Assembly (NCBI GenBank): GCA_030549335.1
Contig: JAUKPH010000017.1
Coordinates: 4,891,001 to 4,955,000 of the forward strand
Direction: 5' to 3'
DNA from: Pontederia crassipes
Taxonomy: Eukaryota; Streptophyta; Magnoliopsida; Commelinales; Pontederiaceae
Length of the DNA stretch: 64,000 bases
Shown here: positions 32,517 to 45,857 of the stretch, in pieces
Position numbering within the stretch: the stretch's first letter is position 1
Layout: every line of letters starts with the position of its first letter
Notes under the pieces: generated by a model
Told to the model about the DNA's origin: nothing
Database searches by the model: none
What the model saw: the letters and a program-made list of their open reading frames with translations, nothing else
Made by a program: the position numbers and the translations under genes

Positions 32517-35500
32517 ATGTCCTCCTCCTCCTCCGCGGCCGCCGCCGTCCGACACCGCAACCATCGCCTGCGCCTGCGCCTTCCTCCGCCCTGTTCCCAC
32601 CTAGTCTCCTATCGCTCCTCCGCCGCCCCTGGCGCTCTCCGCTCCCTCCACCGCTGCCTCTTCCGCCGGCCCCCGCTCGGCCTCCCCGAAGTGCGCCGCG
32701 ACCCAGGCGAGGTCCCGCGTTGTGCCTCTTGCTCCGCATCCTCGTCCTCGTCGCCCGATGGTGACGAAAACGGCGGCGGTGCCGTGCTCGGGCCCCGCCT
32801 CTATGCTTGCCTCGTCTGCGCTGCCGTCTCGTGCCGCAGGCACGCCCCGGGCCATGCCTCGGCCCTCCCCGGCCACGAGATCTCCGTCGACATTGATCGT
32901 GCTGAGCTGTTCTGCTCGGCGTGCGGCGATCAGGTCTACGATCATGATTTCGATGCCGCGGTCGTGATCGCCCTCACGGGCGCCTCCGCGCTCTCGTCGT
33001 CCTCGTCCGCCCGTCAGCCTTCGCAGGCTGCGGCGCCCCCGGAGAATCGGGTCCTGAAACGGCGGCGGACGGTGGAATACCGGCCGTGGGCTCCGGATCC
33101 GAAGGAACGAGCGGTGATTGGGCGAAGATCGAGCCCGTTGCTCGTTCAAGAAGGTTGTTGCGGTGGCAATGGATCCTCTTGCTCCACCACCACCACTGCA
33201 AATTCGACGGCAACCACAGCGTCCTCTTGCGCGACGTCTTCGGCGCCGCTGCCCTGGGGATTGAGGGGGCTTAACAATCTGGGCAACACTTGCTTCATGA
33301 ACTCCGTCCTGCAGGCCCTCCTTCACACTCCATTGCTGAGGAACTACTTCCTTAGCGATCGCCACAATCGAAGCGTTTGCCATCAGAAGACCAGGAAGAA
33401 GGCTGCGGCCAGCGGCAAAGAGAAGAGCAACGGCTTCGATCAGAAGAATGCCGCGACGGGAATGCAGATCTGTCTTGCTTGCGATTTGGATGTGATGTAT
33501 TGTGCTGTCTTCTCCGGCGATCGTAAGCCTTACAGTCCGGGAAGCTTCCTATATAGGTCGAATTCCTTTCTATTTTTTTTTCTATAATCTGTTTTTTTGG
33601 CGAAAAATGTCTGCTTTCTTGGCGCCAACATTTGGTATCTCATCCCTATTATTCTTGCTATCTAGCAATCTGATTGCTCATCCTGTTAAATTTCTTTTCT
33701 TGCCCTTACCTTTTTTTCTGTTGATAATGTTTTGGTATTTCATGGATCAATCTTTCCTCTTTCTCAATGATAAATACCATAATAGTTGTTTCGATGGGAA
33801 GAAAGCTAGAAAGTAGGGGATTATCTTCTGTTAACGTTTGGACACATGCATGCATTTTAAGGGGGTAATATCTCGTGACATGATTTGAGAAACCTTATCT
33901 GTTAGTCTTTGTAGGCAGTGTAGAATAAGTATTTTTTTATCTGATTCACAGGAAGGTGAAAATAAAACTGCACAACAATTTCCAATCGGAGGAAAGTACT
34001 TTTTTTTCTGACAAGAGACAGAGAAAGTATAGACTATAGAGATTAACTACAAATATATAAATAGTCGATCTCTATATATTTATTTGTTGTACATTTATAT
34101 TCACTTGTCACAAGTCAATATCAACCAATACTGGCACGTTTATTGTTCATGGTAGTGTGACATATGTAACATACTATGATATTTTCCTATTAATAAGATA
34201 TACTTAAATGAACATAAAATGCATAATGACACTCAAACTGATTATTATTTTCTTCTGTATAGTTCAGCTTGTACACTCTCATACTCCTATATTTTAGTTG
34301 GTTGGACATCTTTTTCACTCTAAAAATAGAAAAGAAACTGATAATATTGTCAAATGTTTGTTGGTACCTTGTAAGTTATTTAATTTATTGAACCGTTTTA
34401 GCAACTGAGGGTTTTTCCTGCTGCAGTTGGTGGAGATATGCATCAAATCTTGCAAATTATCAGCAACATGATGCACATGAATTTTTTATCTGCCTGCTTA
34501 ATGGGATCCATGAAAAGGAACATGATGTGCTTAAACCTCTGAGCCATGGTAATGAGGTTTCCGTTATCCATGATGCAATAAGTTTTCTGTTCTTGTAGAT
34601 ATGAAGTTGCATCATTTTTAGAAGATCTGTAGACTGCTGGACTTCGACTTCATATGTTGTTTATGTTTTGTCTAATTAAGATTGATGCAATCTGTTTAGT
34701 GGATGACTGCTTCCTTTAAACATCCAGGAAATTGTTCTAAGCTGCTACACTTATTCATGTCATTATGTGAAAAAATAATAATTAAATTAACTAGTTGTCA
34801 GTATTTTCAATGGGAGTTCATTTACATTAAGCACTCTGCATGTTTAAGACATGATCACATAGCTCATCTCATTCTCATCATGATGTAGTATCCTTATGTT
34901 TGTTTATTGTCTATTGATCATCAAGTTGTAGTACAAACCAATATTTATTTTGAAACAATAGTACGAACCAGTATGTACCTCCAAAGTCAAAATTACATTC
35001 AAGTCAAATGCATTCATTGCCTTTCTGAAATCATAGTTTCCTTTTCCTTCTCCTTTGTCGGTCACAACTGGATGACTACCCTCTTTGCTAGTCGTCCTTT
35101 CTCATTTCAAAAACTAGCTAGGCACTAAATCTATTTTGACAAGAAAGTTGCATCAGTGACAGTGAAGACACTTAACTTCTAGTTTGGTCAAAGGTAAATG
35201 GACGAGAAAAACAAATAAGAAGTTCTTTATTCTTCTGTTACATGCATGCCAAGTATTTCTGATGCAACTTACATGTTCAAGTATTATGGTGTTTGAATTA
35301 CTGCCTTAAGTTGTGAAGGCATGTGCTTTTGTTTCAAGTAGACTTTGGTTATTTTTGTTTACATATCTCATATATACTTTTAATAGGGCCCATCTTACAT
35401 ATACACATATATTCTTCATTTAGTAACTTAAATTTTTCTAGGAAAAAAATGTTTTTTTTTAAATCTAGAATGAGCTATTTCTTCTTCCTTTGTTCATGGA

Positions 35501-36418
35501 AAAACGTGCTAGCTATAAGATCTGAAACAAATCTTTGAGCTGCATATACTATGTCGGTATATTCATTAATGGTAACAGTTAACTTTTCTTGAATTTAATT
35601 TTGACTAATATGGCCTTATGAGTTCTTAATTTACATTTTGTTCAGTGAACAATGGAGACTGCTGCATTGCTCACAAGGTATTTTCTGGTACATTAAGATC
35701 TGATGTCACTTGCACCATCTGTGGCTTCACATCTACGACATATGACCCATGCGTGGACATTTCCTTGGACCTGGACTCCAGACAGGTGCATAAAATGATA
35801 GATACATGCAACCCTCATGCAAATGGTGGGGAGACAAAGTCAATCTTGACAAGCCAAACAAATGCTTCTTCCACCCTCATGGGTTGTTTAGAACGCTTCA
35901 CAAGACCAGAAAAATTAGGTACTGACCAGAAGTTTTTCTGCCAACACTGTCAAGTGAGGCAAGAATCCTTGAAGCAAATGTCCATAAGAAAGATCCCATT
36001 GGTTACCTGCTTCCACATAAAAAGGTTTGACTATTCATCAATGAGAACAATGTCCCGGAAGGTTGACAAATTTCTACACTTCCCATTTACACTAGACATG
36101 GCTCCATACCTCTCTTCCTCTATCCTGAGGGCTAGATATGCCAACCGAGTGTTTGCCTTTGATGATGATGATTCAGAGGCATCAGTTGAGTTGGCTTCAG
36201 ATTTGGAATTATTCGCAGTTGTTACGCACAGTGGAAAATTAGATGCTGGACATTATTTGACATATCTGAGACTTCACAGTCAATGGTACAGATGCGATGA
36301 TGCATGGATCACCCATGTCAGTGAAAACATTGTAAGGGCGTCACAAGCATATATGCTTTTCTACGTGCAGAAAATTCTTTATTATAAAGCCAGTGAGAAT
36401 GTGATTGCTTCCTGTTGA
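32517..36418 (+). CDS. UBP22: Ubiquitin carboxyl-terminal hydrolase 22-like (SAGA deubiquitinase)
   Basis: Three exons (32517-33556, 34427-34548, 35646-36418) give 644 residues with phases closing. The N-terminus is Ser/Ala/Arg-rich, followed by a ZnF-UBP domain (CSHL.., CASCSA, YACLVCAAVSCRRHAPGHAS, FCSACGDQVYDHD). A variable linker leads to the USP catalytic domain: Cys box GLNNLGNTCFMNSVLQALL with Cys259, then QQHDAHEFFICLLNGIHE, zinc-binding finger pairs CTICGF and CQHC, and the His box LDAGHYLTYLRLHSQWYRCD with His590 and the Asp-rich DDAW. In Arabidopsis UBP22 removes ubiquitin from histone H2B as part of the SAGA deubiquitination module. Exon 1 is very GC-rich, while the introns and exon 3 are not. 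The ATG at 32517 is the first in the leader and precedes the zinc finger directly. Overall length is near the family norm. Confidence 0.93.
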
Positions 36419-37850
36419 TCGAGCCAAATGCTCCAGTTTTGCCAACAAAAGAAACAAAGGTCTGTGTAGCATTTGCTAATGTAGTCCTTTTTCTTAATCC
36501 AAAGAGTAGCTCCGCCAGACGCAATGTGAGTTATTATTTGCTATTGGTTCAGTCTGATATAGAGGTTAAACGGTGAGTTTTCAGCTTATGTAAAAGCTCA
36601 AAGATGTGAAAGATACTGTCTTTGTGCCGAAAAAGAAAGATGCCTTCTTTGGGCAGTGCAATCTAACTTCCTCTCCAAACATTCAAAGGGCCTAATTTTT
36701 TGAGGTGTTCCTTTTGACATTCAGAGGCATGTTTTGGTAAACTACAAGTTTACAATTCATCAATGATTCAACTGTCACTTGTGATCATTGCATAAATGCA
36801 ATCTTGATATTTCAGGATCAAAAGAATTTACCATAGGTTGTTGGTCTTTGCAGTGTATGAAACTTTTCACATTATCTCAAATATCTACCAGGAAAATTTT
36901 TGAGGTTTGGCTGATTTTGACCCCATGTTTATCCAATTATTTTGGATATTTTGATGCTTGCGACCTGCTAATTGATGCTTGATCTGATGCCAGCTTCTTG
37001 AAGTTGAGATTGTTCTAAGGATATATTTATCAATTTATATTCTTACAAATATGTGGAACACACTGTATGTTTGGATCATCATTCAGTTAGCTGCATAACA
37101 TATATTGTACACGGAATAGACTATCTTGTGTTATACACACCACACCATCCACCAAAGAAAAAAAAATGCACACCACACAAGATCAAACCTGCATAACGTA
37201 TATTTATATTTCTGACTGAAAGTATAGAAATGAGGGCAAATAAGTTTAAATTTTCAAATTATATTAGTTATGGTTAAAATGTATTGCTTGGGAAAAAAAT
37301 GAATAAAATAAGGCTTTTAAAATTTACCTCGTGATTAGCTTTTTTGGATAAGTGGACTGTGGACATTTTTTTAATCTAATAAAAAATAATATTTCTGAAA
37401 TGGCAATAGTGTATTTCATTGTTTTTAGTTTACACATTTTATCCATTATTTATTATATTATTAACCTGAATAAAACCAATGGACCAAATTATCATATGGT
37501 TGACATGGCGCCAAACGGCCACCCTTCTCATCTGACACACGCAACGCTACATTACGAAAGGACCCAATCACTTTATTGGTATTGTAGGCCTACCCATCGT
37601 ACTAAACAGCCGTAATTAATACGGAAATATAGGGGTGAGATAGGACATTCGACCTTCCTAGATTTTTATAATGAAACGAAACGGCGGTGCAATCCCCGAG
37701 ATACCCCCCTAGTTCGAGCGCCGCAAAGAGAAGTCGCGCGGCGTAAATGGGGGACATCGTCAGGTGCAGAAACGGGATTTGAGCACCTTGAAGTGGACAA
37801 ATTCCTCCTTTATTTTACGCTTTTGCCCCCCGACAGGATCCAGCCAACGA
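36419..37850. other. Probable UBP22 3' UTR and intergenic DNA
   Basis: No further coding signal is seen. The first few hundred bases after the stop probably include the UBP22-like 3' UTR; the rest is AT-rich spacer up to a GC-richer block near 37680-38030 that begins the PAP26-like transcription unit. Confidence 0.5.
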
Positions 37851-38925
37851 TAACCGCGATGTGGATGTGTACGAGATTTGAAACCGCCCACGGCAACGGG
37901 GAAGCCACCTGCCTGCGCTCGCAGAGGTCGAGCTTGTGTTGTGGCTTCGATCTCCCCCCTCGGCCTCTCCGCTGCCCTCTACGCCGGCCTAGTCCACACT
38001 GGGGATCGAGTCGGGAATCTTGCTGCGGTAATGCGATCCGTCCTTTCGTCGATTACTGATAGGAATGATAAATTGAGCCCCTTTCTTTCGCTTGAATTGA
38101 TAACTTGGGATGGTAAATTAGGGTTCTTTCATTCGGTCGTTGGCAGCGTAGTTTTCCTTGAATTGATGATTTTTGATAGCATAAGTCATTTTGAGGTTCT
38201 GGTTTTGGATTACCCTGGTGCTTCTGGTTATGATAATGTCCAATAAATGGAGCACGGAGTTTGGTGTTATTCTAGAATCATGAAGAGAAATGCCGGTATA
38301 AAAAAGAAATCAAAATCAATGAACTCTTATGAGTAATCCAATAAATATGACAGTACTTTTTAGAGGAAAAAATTGTTTAAACTCTGATCGGAGACATGTT
38401 GCCCGAACGCAAATATCTCATTATTGAGGCAACAATATGCAATTTGGTCAATCAAATATTGCTGTTATGATAGTCTGCAGGTGGTTGTGATCCCCCTTAA
38501 AACTATAAGCTCGGAAAAAGAAAGAAATATCAAAGTTGCAAACAAAATGCTCTTACCCAGGAATTTGTACCAATTGCAGCGGGGCGCTATGGTTTAGATT
38601 GATGAAAGTAATCAACATCACTTGTCTTTTTCTTGGCGCACTATTGTTGACATTGAGTGTTCAAATTTAATGGTGCAGGACATATTTGATGAACCATGAA
38701 CGGGTGCATCAATGAAATTAGATAATTAACTACTTCTGGTAATTTAAGTTAGTTGTGCAATTTATGTTCTTTCTTTATTCATTTCCAGTTTTTAAATGTA
38801 CAATTGTGGTTGTATTAGCTGATTGGACTATGTGACGATTCTAGCTTGGTTCTTAATGATTTGTTCCCCATTTCAGGAAGCAAACATTAGTTGAGGTTGT
38901 TTCATACTGGACTTGCACCTGAGCT
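37851..38925 (+). promoter_or_regulatory. Likely 5' UTR of PAP26-like gene with a leader intron
   Basis: A GC-richer block ends with a donor-like CTGCG|GTAATG at about 38027/38028, and a good acceptor CATTTCAG|GAAGC lies at about 38877, 48 bp before the PAP ATG. This fits a 5' UTR intron of about 850 bp. The small open frames in the block show no recognisable protein. Confidence 0.4.
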
Positions 38926-41900
38926 ATGGGGCTCTGGAGCTTGCTGATCATTCTGCTTCTTCTGTGTGCTATAAATGGTGTCATTTCTGGAAGGACGAGT
39001 TCTTTTATTCGTTCTGAGTGGCCAGCAACTGACATGCCTCTTGATGATGAAGTTTTTGAGGTTCCCAAGGGATATAATGCCCCAGAACAGGTTATAACTA
39101 GCCCTTATGATCCTGATATAATTTCTTGTTAAATTCAGACTCTTGATATTCATGAGGCTTTTGTCATATGTTTGTTTTGGTGACTCACGATGTATCAGTT
39201 TGTAATACATCAGGTTTAGCTTGTATTATTGTTAACTTCTAGGCAAACTATTGGCTATTCAGAAATGATGCGTCTTTTATTTTTTATTTTCTCTAAATGT
39301 ATTGAATTTCCTCTGAAAAGGATCATATTCTTCTATGTTCTCTTACTCTGTATTCTTATTGCAAATGCACTCTCATTTTTTACCTGACTTTGTCTAATTA
39401 AAAGAGGTAACTTGATGGCTGATCTTTATATCAGGTCCATATTACTCAGGGTGACTATGATGGAAGAGCTGTCATAATCTCATGGGTTACACCTTCTGAA
39501 CCTGGGAGTGACGAAGTGCTATATGGTACTACAGAGGGCAAATATGATCACAAAGCTCAAGGGCGAACCACAAACTATACTTACTATAATTATAAGTCTG
39601 GATACATACATCACTGCCTTGTTGATGGACTTGAGGTAATATTAGTCTCTGTATTGGTGGCTTTCCACCTTTCATTGGCTAAATAGTTTTCAAATATGTC
39701 AACATTGATAAATGCTTTAGAACTTTTTTAGGAGTATATGTACAAGAATTTTCACTTAGTTTTTTTTTTTGCTCCTTGTTAGTTCATGTTGTATACACTA
39801 TGTATATACATCAATATATATTAGAAGTTTGAATAATTACAAGAGTAGATTTAATAACTCAGTTTGGTGTTGACAATTGTGTGACTTTTGTTTCTAGTAC
39901 GACACAAAATACTATTACAAGATTGGAACAGATCACTCGGCTCGGGAATTTTGGTTCCAAACACCTCCTGAAATTGATCCAGATGCACCTTACAAGTTTG
40001 GTATTATAGGTAGGTGCTTATTTCATGCTACTTATTTTCAGTTCTTTGGAACTTTATTTTAAGTTTCCTTGGCAGTAGATTGCTAAATGAGAATCCAATT
40101 TCTTTATATTTTTATCCTATTTTTGCAGCATACGTTAGAAATTTTATAGTTATGGTTGAAAATGATGAAATCTATATCAGGATATGGTAAGATTGTCAAA
40201 ATTGCTATGTACAATTTTAATTTCATTTGAGGACATGGCATTGCATCACATATACAATTTGAATTTGATTTGGAATTCCTTTGATAAAACATCTGTTGGA
40301 TCAGGCATATGTATCAGCATGTACGCTCTCAAAAAAAGTATGTATCAGCATGTAAGCTAACAAGTTTTTTTAGGGGTGCAAGGTAAAAAGTTACTTTGAA
40401 ATGACTTAAAGAATATTACATGTACAAGAAGGAAAGATTGTTGGAGGCACTTGATGTATGCACTTGTCTTCTTTAACTCATGCATCTTAGATTTTAAGTT
40501 CTGTTAAGACTTTTACAGTGACCTGTAACTTAATGACTTTTTAATTTTCTTGTCAGGTGATTTGGGGCAAACTTTTAATTCCCTCTCTACTCTGGAGCAT
40601 TACATGCAGACTGGAGGACAGACTGTCTTGTTTGTTGGAGATCTCTCTTATGCTGACAGATATAAAGATAATGATGGTAATCGCTGGGATTCGTGGGCTC
40701 GCTTTGTTGAACGGAGTGTTGCTTATCAGCCATGGATATGGACTGCTGGAAATCATGAATTAGAATATAGAACTGAGTTGGTATGTTCTATCAGCATGAG
40801 CGATTTTTGAAGATTTATCTTCCTAAATCTGAAGATTTTTTAAGCATTGCAATTTTCATTATGAAAGGCTGATCTGTAAGAGTTAGATTCCAGTAGTGAA
40901 TTATTGATTTGGCTTTTACTTCTCTGGCTATTTAGAATGCCTCTTTTGATGGAACTGGAGGTTTAAGAAAACACATGACTCCTCTCAAAAAGAAGCATGC
41001 AGGTGGGAAGTCCCTTTGGTTGTCCAAGTTGACAGATATTCAAAGTTTAATTTTAAGAGCAAACTTTCTGGCTATGAGTTTTGATTTAGGTTTTACTCTG
41101 GCTATTTAGAATGCCTCTTTTCATGCGACTGGAGGTTTAAAGAAAACATTGGCCCCCTCTCAAAAAAAAATGCAGGTGGGAAGTCCCTTTGGTTGTCCAA
41201 ATTGACAGATATTCAGAATTTAATTTTAACAGCAAACATAACCCTTCTGGCGATGAGTTTCCCATTTCAAGTTCTGGCTTAAGTTCTTTCAGTTCTATGC
41301 AACCAATCAATATTTCATTTTATGCCTGATGTTGTTACAAAAGTATATTCATCTCTTTTAAGAAACAAATTCTTCTGACAATGCATGTCTGTGCTATATA
41401 TTTATTTTCTGGCTCATTCTTCAGAAAGATTCTTTTGTTACATGTATGGCTGAGACCTTACGAAGTGTCCATGATATTGGCTTTATCAAACTTTCAGGGG
41501 GAGCTTTCTACTTTCAAAGCTTATCTGCATAGATACACAACTCCTTATATAGCTTCCAAAAGCAGTTCCCCTCTTTGGTATGCAGTCAGGCGTGTTTCTG
41601 CTCATATCATTGTGCTATCCAGTTATTCCCCATTCGGTAATGTGGTCTCTTTTCTTTTACTAGACCATTTCACAGTTGCTATTAATTTGATCGATCACTT
41701 AAAAAAAGGACAGTTTGTTCAATTTACTTGGATAGAAGAGATTGTAGTTGGGAAAGGTAAAACTAACAACAAATACTGGATCTGACATTTCCCTATCTGG
41801 AGATGTTATAGAACTGGCAAATGTTTATTTTTTGAAATTCTTGCCACCACAATTTTGCATCATTGGTTGTGCTACATGTTTTATAACATGAAAGGTCAAA

Positions 41901-42165
41901 CTGCCAATAAAATATTGTAGCCCTCTTAAAAAAAAAACTATAAATATTGTAACTCTATTTATGTCTTGCCAATTGTTTCCACCTGTTTTCTGGTTCTTAT
42001 ATGCCTTTGTAAATTTGCTTAAATATATCCCTGGAATCTAGAACTGAAGCATGTGTAAGCCTTTTTTAGTGAACATGTCACACTTGTCTGTTCTTACATC
42101 ATAAATGGTCTGTACATTTTTTTTAGGAGAAAAAGGATGACCACCAAGGTTGTGATTTTCATCCA

Positions 42166-42210
<45 letters not shown>

Positions 42211-43810
42211 CTGTGGGATGAATATACAAGTGTAAGTTCTCAAAAATAGATCAACAAACAACAACAACAACAAAGCCTTATCCCACTAGGTGGGGTCGAC
42301 TACATGGATCATACGACGCTTCGTTGATCCATGTTCATGAGATTCGACAGGGTTTTACGCTGGCTGTCGGGGCCTAACACAATCCTCCTCTTTTATCCGG
42401 GCTTGGGACCGGCTATAAAACATAGGCAACAGAAAGATAAAAAGTATCTCGGCAAGCCAAAACCTCACTCTCCAATAAGAAAGGAGATGTGATGTATAAT
42501 ACGCTCAGGAATATCATGATGAGATGTGATATTCCCACTTATATATGCAGATGTACTTGAAATAAACAATGGATTGTAGAACCATTAAGTTCTCATTCGC
42601 TAAAGTTCCACTGAACAAGAATTTGTCGAATTATTCTAGTTTAGATTGTAGTTGTTTAAACACTTGTTCTTTGCATTATTGTTCGTATGTCAGTAATATG
42701 CATTTCATCTATATTTCTTTTAAATAGTTAAATATACACCCCAGTGGTTATGGCTTCGGAGGGAACTGAAAGAAGTTGACAGGGAAAAGACACCTTGGCT
42801 TATCGTACTCATGCATGCCCCAATGTACAACAGCAATGAAGCACACTACATGGAGGGTGAGAGTATGCGTGCTGTATTTGAAAAGTGGTTTGTAAAGTAT
42901 AAAGTTGATATCGTCTTCGCAGGTCATGTGCATGCCTATGAGAGATCGGTAATTTCTGATGCTTGCTGTAAAATATAAAGTAGCTATTACCCAAATGTCA
43001 AGATGCATATAAAAATAATATACTTTTGCCCTCATCTATGTTTTATGTCCTTTTTGTTATTTCCTAAAGAGAAAAATGTATGCATCCATGCCTACACCAT
43101 TTCTTCACCACTTCATAGAGTTATGTTGCATCCCATTATCTTATACACTGATTGAGTGGTTGATGACCATGGCATGACTTCTCTATAGCTGTCTAATATA
43201 CCTTTAGTCTTTTGCAGTATCGTGTCTCCAATATAAACTATAACATAACTTCTGGTAGCCGTTATCCCATGCCAGACAAATCAGCTCCTGTCTACATAAC
43301 TGTTGGTGACGGAGGAAATCAGGAAGGTCTTGCTATGAAGTAAGTAGTAACACATGCTTCTGCAGCCATTCTGCCATAACTACTTATAGTTTATGTTAGT
43401 TATTCGACCTCATCTACTATTTTTTTTCAGGTTTTCTGAACCACAGCCAGACTATTCCGCATTCAGGGAGGCCAGCTATGGTCATTCCACCCTGGAACTG
43501 AAGAATAGAACTCACGCTTTGTATCACTGGAACAGAAATGATGACGGAAAACAAGTCCCCACAGACCATGTCATATTTCACAATCAGTACTGGTGCGTTC
43601 GACTAAAATTCACAGTTTGTAGTTTACAAATGTTATTACAATTGAAATTACTTTCTTTATATTTTCTTAAACTCTACTCTTCCTAGTTTTGGACTCAGAT
43701 TCACACTGATGTTTATTATGAACTTGGACAGGGCAAGTAATACGAGGAGGCGGCGGCTGAAGAAGCATCATCTCTTGCAGATTTATGCCGGCCTTGTCTC
43801 ACTGTATTGA
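38926..43810 (+). CDS. PAP26: Purple acid phosphatase, PAP26-like
   Basis: Nine exons (38926-39090, 39435-39635, 39898-40009, 40557-40780, 41498-41636, 42728-42948, 43218-43339, 43431-43592, 43732-43810) give 474 residues with all phases closing. Residues 1-21 are a signal peptide ([17 protein letters not shown]). An N-terminal fibronectin-like domain ([20 protein letters not shown]) precedes the metallophosphatase domain, with metal ligands in GDLG (Asp161), GDLSYADRY (Asp188, Tyr191), GNHE (Asn225), VLMHAP (His310) and GHVHAYERS (His347, His349). Sequons NYT, NIT and NRT are present. [39 protein letters not shown] and the basic C-terminus RRRRLKKHH point to PAP26, the vacuolar and secreted phosphatase that recycles phosphate during starvation and senescence. 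I saw no P1BS-type site that I would call. Introns carry a 174-bp tandem duplication, a (TA)n run and a SINE-like copy. Confidence 0.95.
40922..41266 (+). repeat. Tandem duplication, unit 174 bp, PAP26 intron 4
   Basis: Two adjacent copies (40922-41095 and 41096-about 41266) share CTCTGGCTATTTAGAATGCC, GGTGGGAAGTCCCTTTGGTT and TTGACAGATATTCA, with a few substitutions and small indels. Both copies contain stops and lie between exons 4 and 5, so coding is unaffected. Confidence 0.9.
42168..42209. repeat. (TA)n microsatellite in PAP26 intron 5
   Basis: An uninterrupted TA run of about 42 bp, shortly before the SINE-like insertion at 42253. Confidence 0.95.
42253..42428 (-). mobile_element. SINE-like element sharing the LINE 3' end, PAP26 intron 5
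   Basis: The (CAA)n tail and the common 3' end are followed by the same body as the copies at 23031 and 61662 (CGACAGGGTTTTACGCTGGC, GGCTTGGGACCGGCTATAAA, ending near CATAGGC). It is about 175 bp, minus orientation, with no convincing target duplication. Confidence 0.82.
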
Positions 43811-45857
43811 GAGACGTAAAAATTCTTGATTTTGGGAGCCTTTTCCGACCAGGCATGGTCCAAATAAAGATGGAACACTGTGGGCATGCATGTACTCGTG
43901 ATCTTTATTGTATGTGTTTGTATCGTAAGTTTTGAGGAGCTATTCTATAATGGCTTCTGGTTATAGGCAGACGATGGACCTTGCTTGTGATCAAGGCAAC
44001 AACATGCATCCAAAATTAATGATATTAAATAATAAATGTCGTGCAGATGCTTTATTGATGTAGATCTTTTTCTAAGAGAAGAAAAGGAGAACTTTGGTGG
44101 CTCAAGAGTAATTTGATTGTGTAACTTTTCTTTTTAGTTTATTTTCTATTACTAGTCTTAGTCCTAATTCCGTTGGGATTATTCTTCCTTTTTAGCTTAT
44201 TTTTGTTAGGAGTCAACGATTGGATTGTTCTGCGAAGGCGCATTTTTGTTCTGCCGAAAGTAGTAAATGGCAAGTGCATGCAATTCATAAAAAAAAAAGT
44301 TATTTTTATGGAATTAAATTATGGTGGTCCAAGAATATAGCTTGATTTAGTTTCATATTTGAAGAATCGTTAATTTCCTTTTTAATTTATTTTCTATTAT
44401 CAATCTCAGTTCTATTGGGATTAGTATTTCCTTTTATTTTTTATTTCTCTTAAGTTGTAGGAGCCTTTTTTTTCCCTAGAAGATTGCTTTTTTTTCCTTT
44501 TTTAATTAATCTTTTGTTAGGATGTAGGAGAGTACTAATGGACTTGCTAATTAATTGTCAATTTATATATTGGTATGACCTAACATCTTTTATCTTTTCG
44601 ATTAAAATTTTACTTCATGGATTTTCTAAACTTCTAAGTTCGATTTTGAGAATTTCTTTCATGGTGTTAATGCATTCCTTCCCGATTAATTTTTTGATCC
44701 TCGCTCAATTGAACTAATAACATCAATATCATTTTTTTCAAAAAAAAAATCTTTGAAACATAACAATTGCTTAGTTGCATGGTAAGATTGGTAATATAAT
44801 TGATTAGTCTAAAATCATGTCTCCATGTCGAACCCTTTACCCTTTCTTTCTAGCAAAAAAAAAAAGTAAAAGTAAAAATGTCATTTCTTATCATAATTCC
44901 ATTTCTTATCTCCAGCAGATTTTTATTACGACAGTAAAAGTGAAAAAAAAAACATATTTGATTCTAATGACACTTCTCTACATCCAAAGTTATCGGGTTT
45001 GAACCTGACAGATATCGCCTAAACTTGACATAATCAATTAGAATAATGTCAAACATAATTTAGAATTAGATTAAGATAATCTTTTTTAACACCACCTCAA
45101 TGATTACAAAATCACTCTTTTTTTTCGATCATTACATTGGAATATTAATTCTCATCGATAGTAAGAATAACCTATTCTACTTTTATTTATTTCTTTAATA
45201 ATATTTTATATTTTGTTCACTTTAATCCAAACTCAAAAGAATAACTTATTCTTTGAAATAAATAAGAATATATATTCCATTTTATTATTCTTGTAAAGAA
45301 TATTCTCAATCAGAACACCATATCTTCCAACAAGAATACTTGCTGGGGAAAAAAAGGACCAATTGCCACCTACATTTGCATGCATATGCATTTCTACATA
45401 TAATGCAGATCACGAACCATGAAAAAAAAACTCATTAATCACATGCTGCACACTTGATACAGACGCTTTTTTTTTTGATAATTCAGTTCAAAGTATTAAT
45501 GTAACAAAATGCATCATACACAAGGACAGAGAATAACAGAGAGCAAACCAATAATGTGATTTTGGAGGATAATACAATGGAAGGCAAGTTTCCTGATGAC
45601 TCCAGTTACTCTGAACTTCATCGCTTAGTTTCTGCAACTGGCCGAAAATATTGTCGAGATTGTCGAATAAGGGCTTATGATTATGCAAGTTTTCCTCCTG
45701 AACTACAATGGAAGGCAAGAATGTCGAATAAGGGCTTACGATTATGCAAATTTTCAAAGTAATTGGAACTTGCATTAATACTTTTTCCTCCATGAAGCAA
45801 TGATATGTTCTTTGGTGATGACAATTATAGCCATTTCAGATTAATTCAGGGACACCA
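43811..45857. other. Intergenic, convergent 3' ends of PAP26 and kinase gene
   Basis: About 2 kb without a gene, AT-rich in the middle. The PAP26 3' UTR probably covers the first 200-300 bp. At 45640-45755 there is a short imprecise direct repeat (TGTCGAATAAGGGCTTA.GAT twice, about 65 bp apart), probably in the 3' UTR of the kinase gene. Confidence 0.5.

Noticed and set aside
32398-33383. Long antisense open frames over UBP22 exon 1
   Set aside because: High GC content suppresses stops on the opposite strand; the sense frame carries the zinc finger and the Cys box.
37793-38246. Small open frames upstream of PAP26
   Set aside because: No recognisable protein; the position and the donor/acceptor pair fit a 5' UTR with a leader intron.
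45556-45762. Small plus-strand frame below the kinase stop
   Set aside because: It lies in the probable 3' UTR of the kinase gene and contains only a short imprecise repeat.
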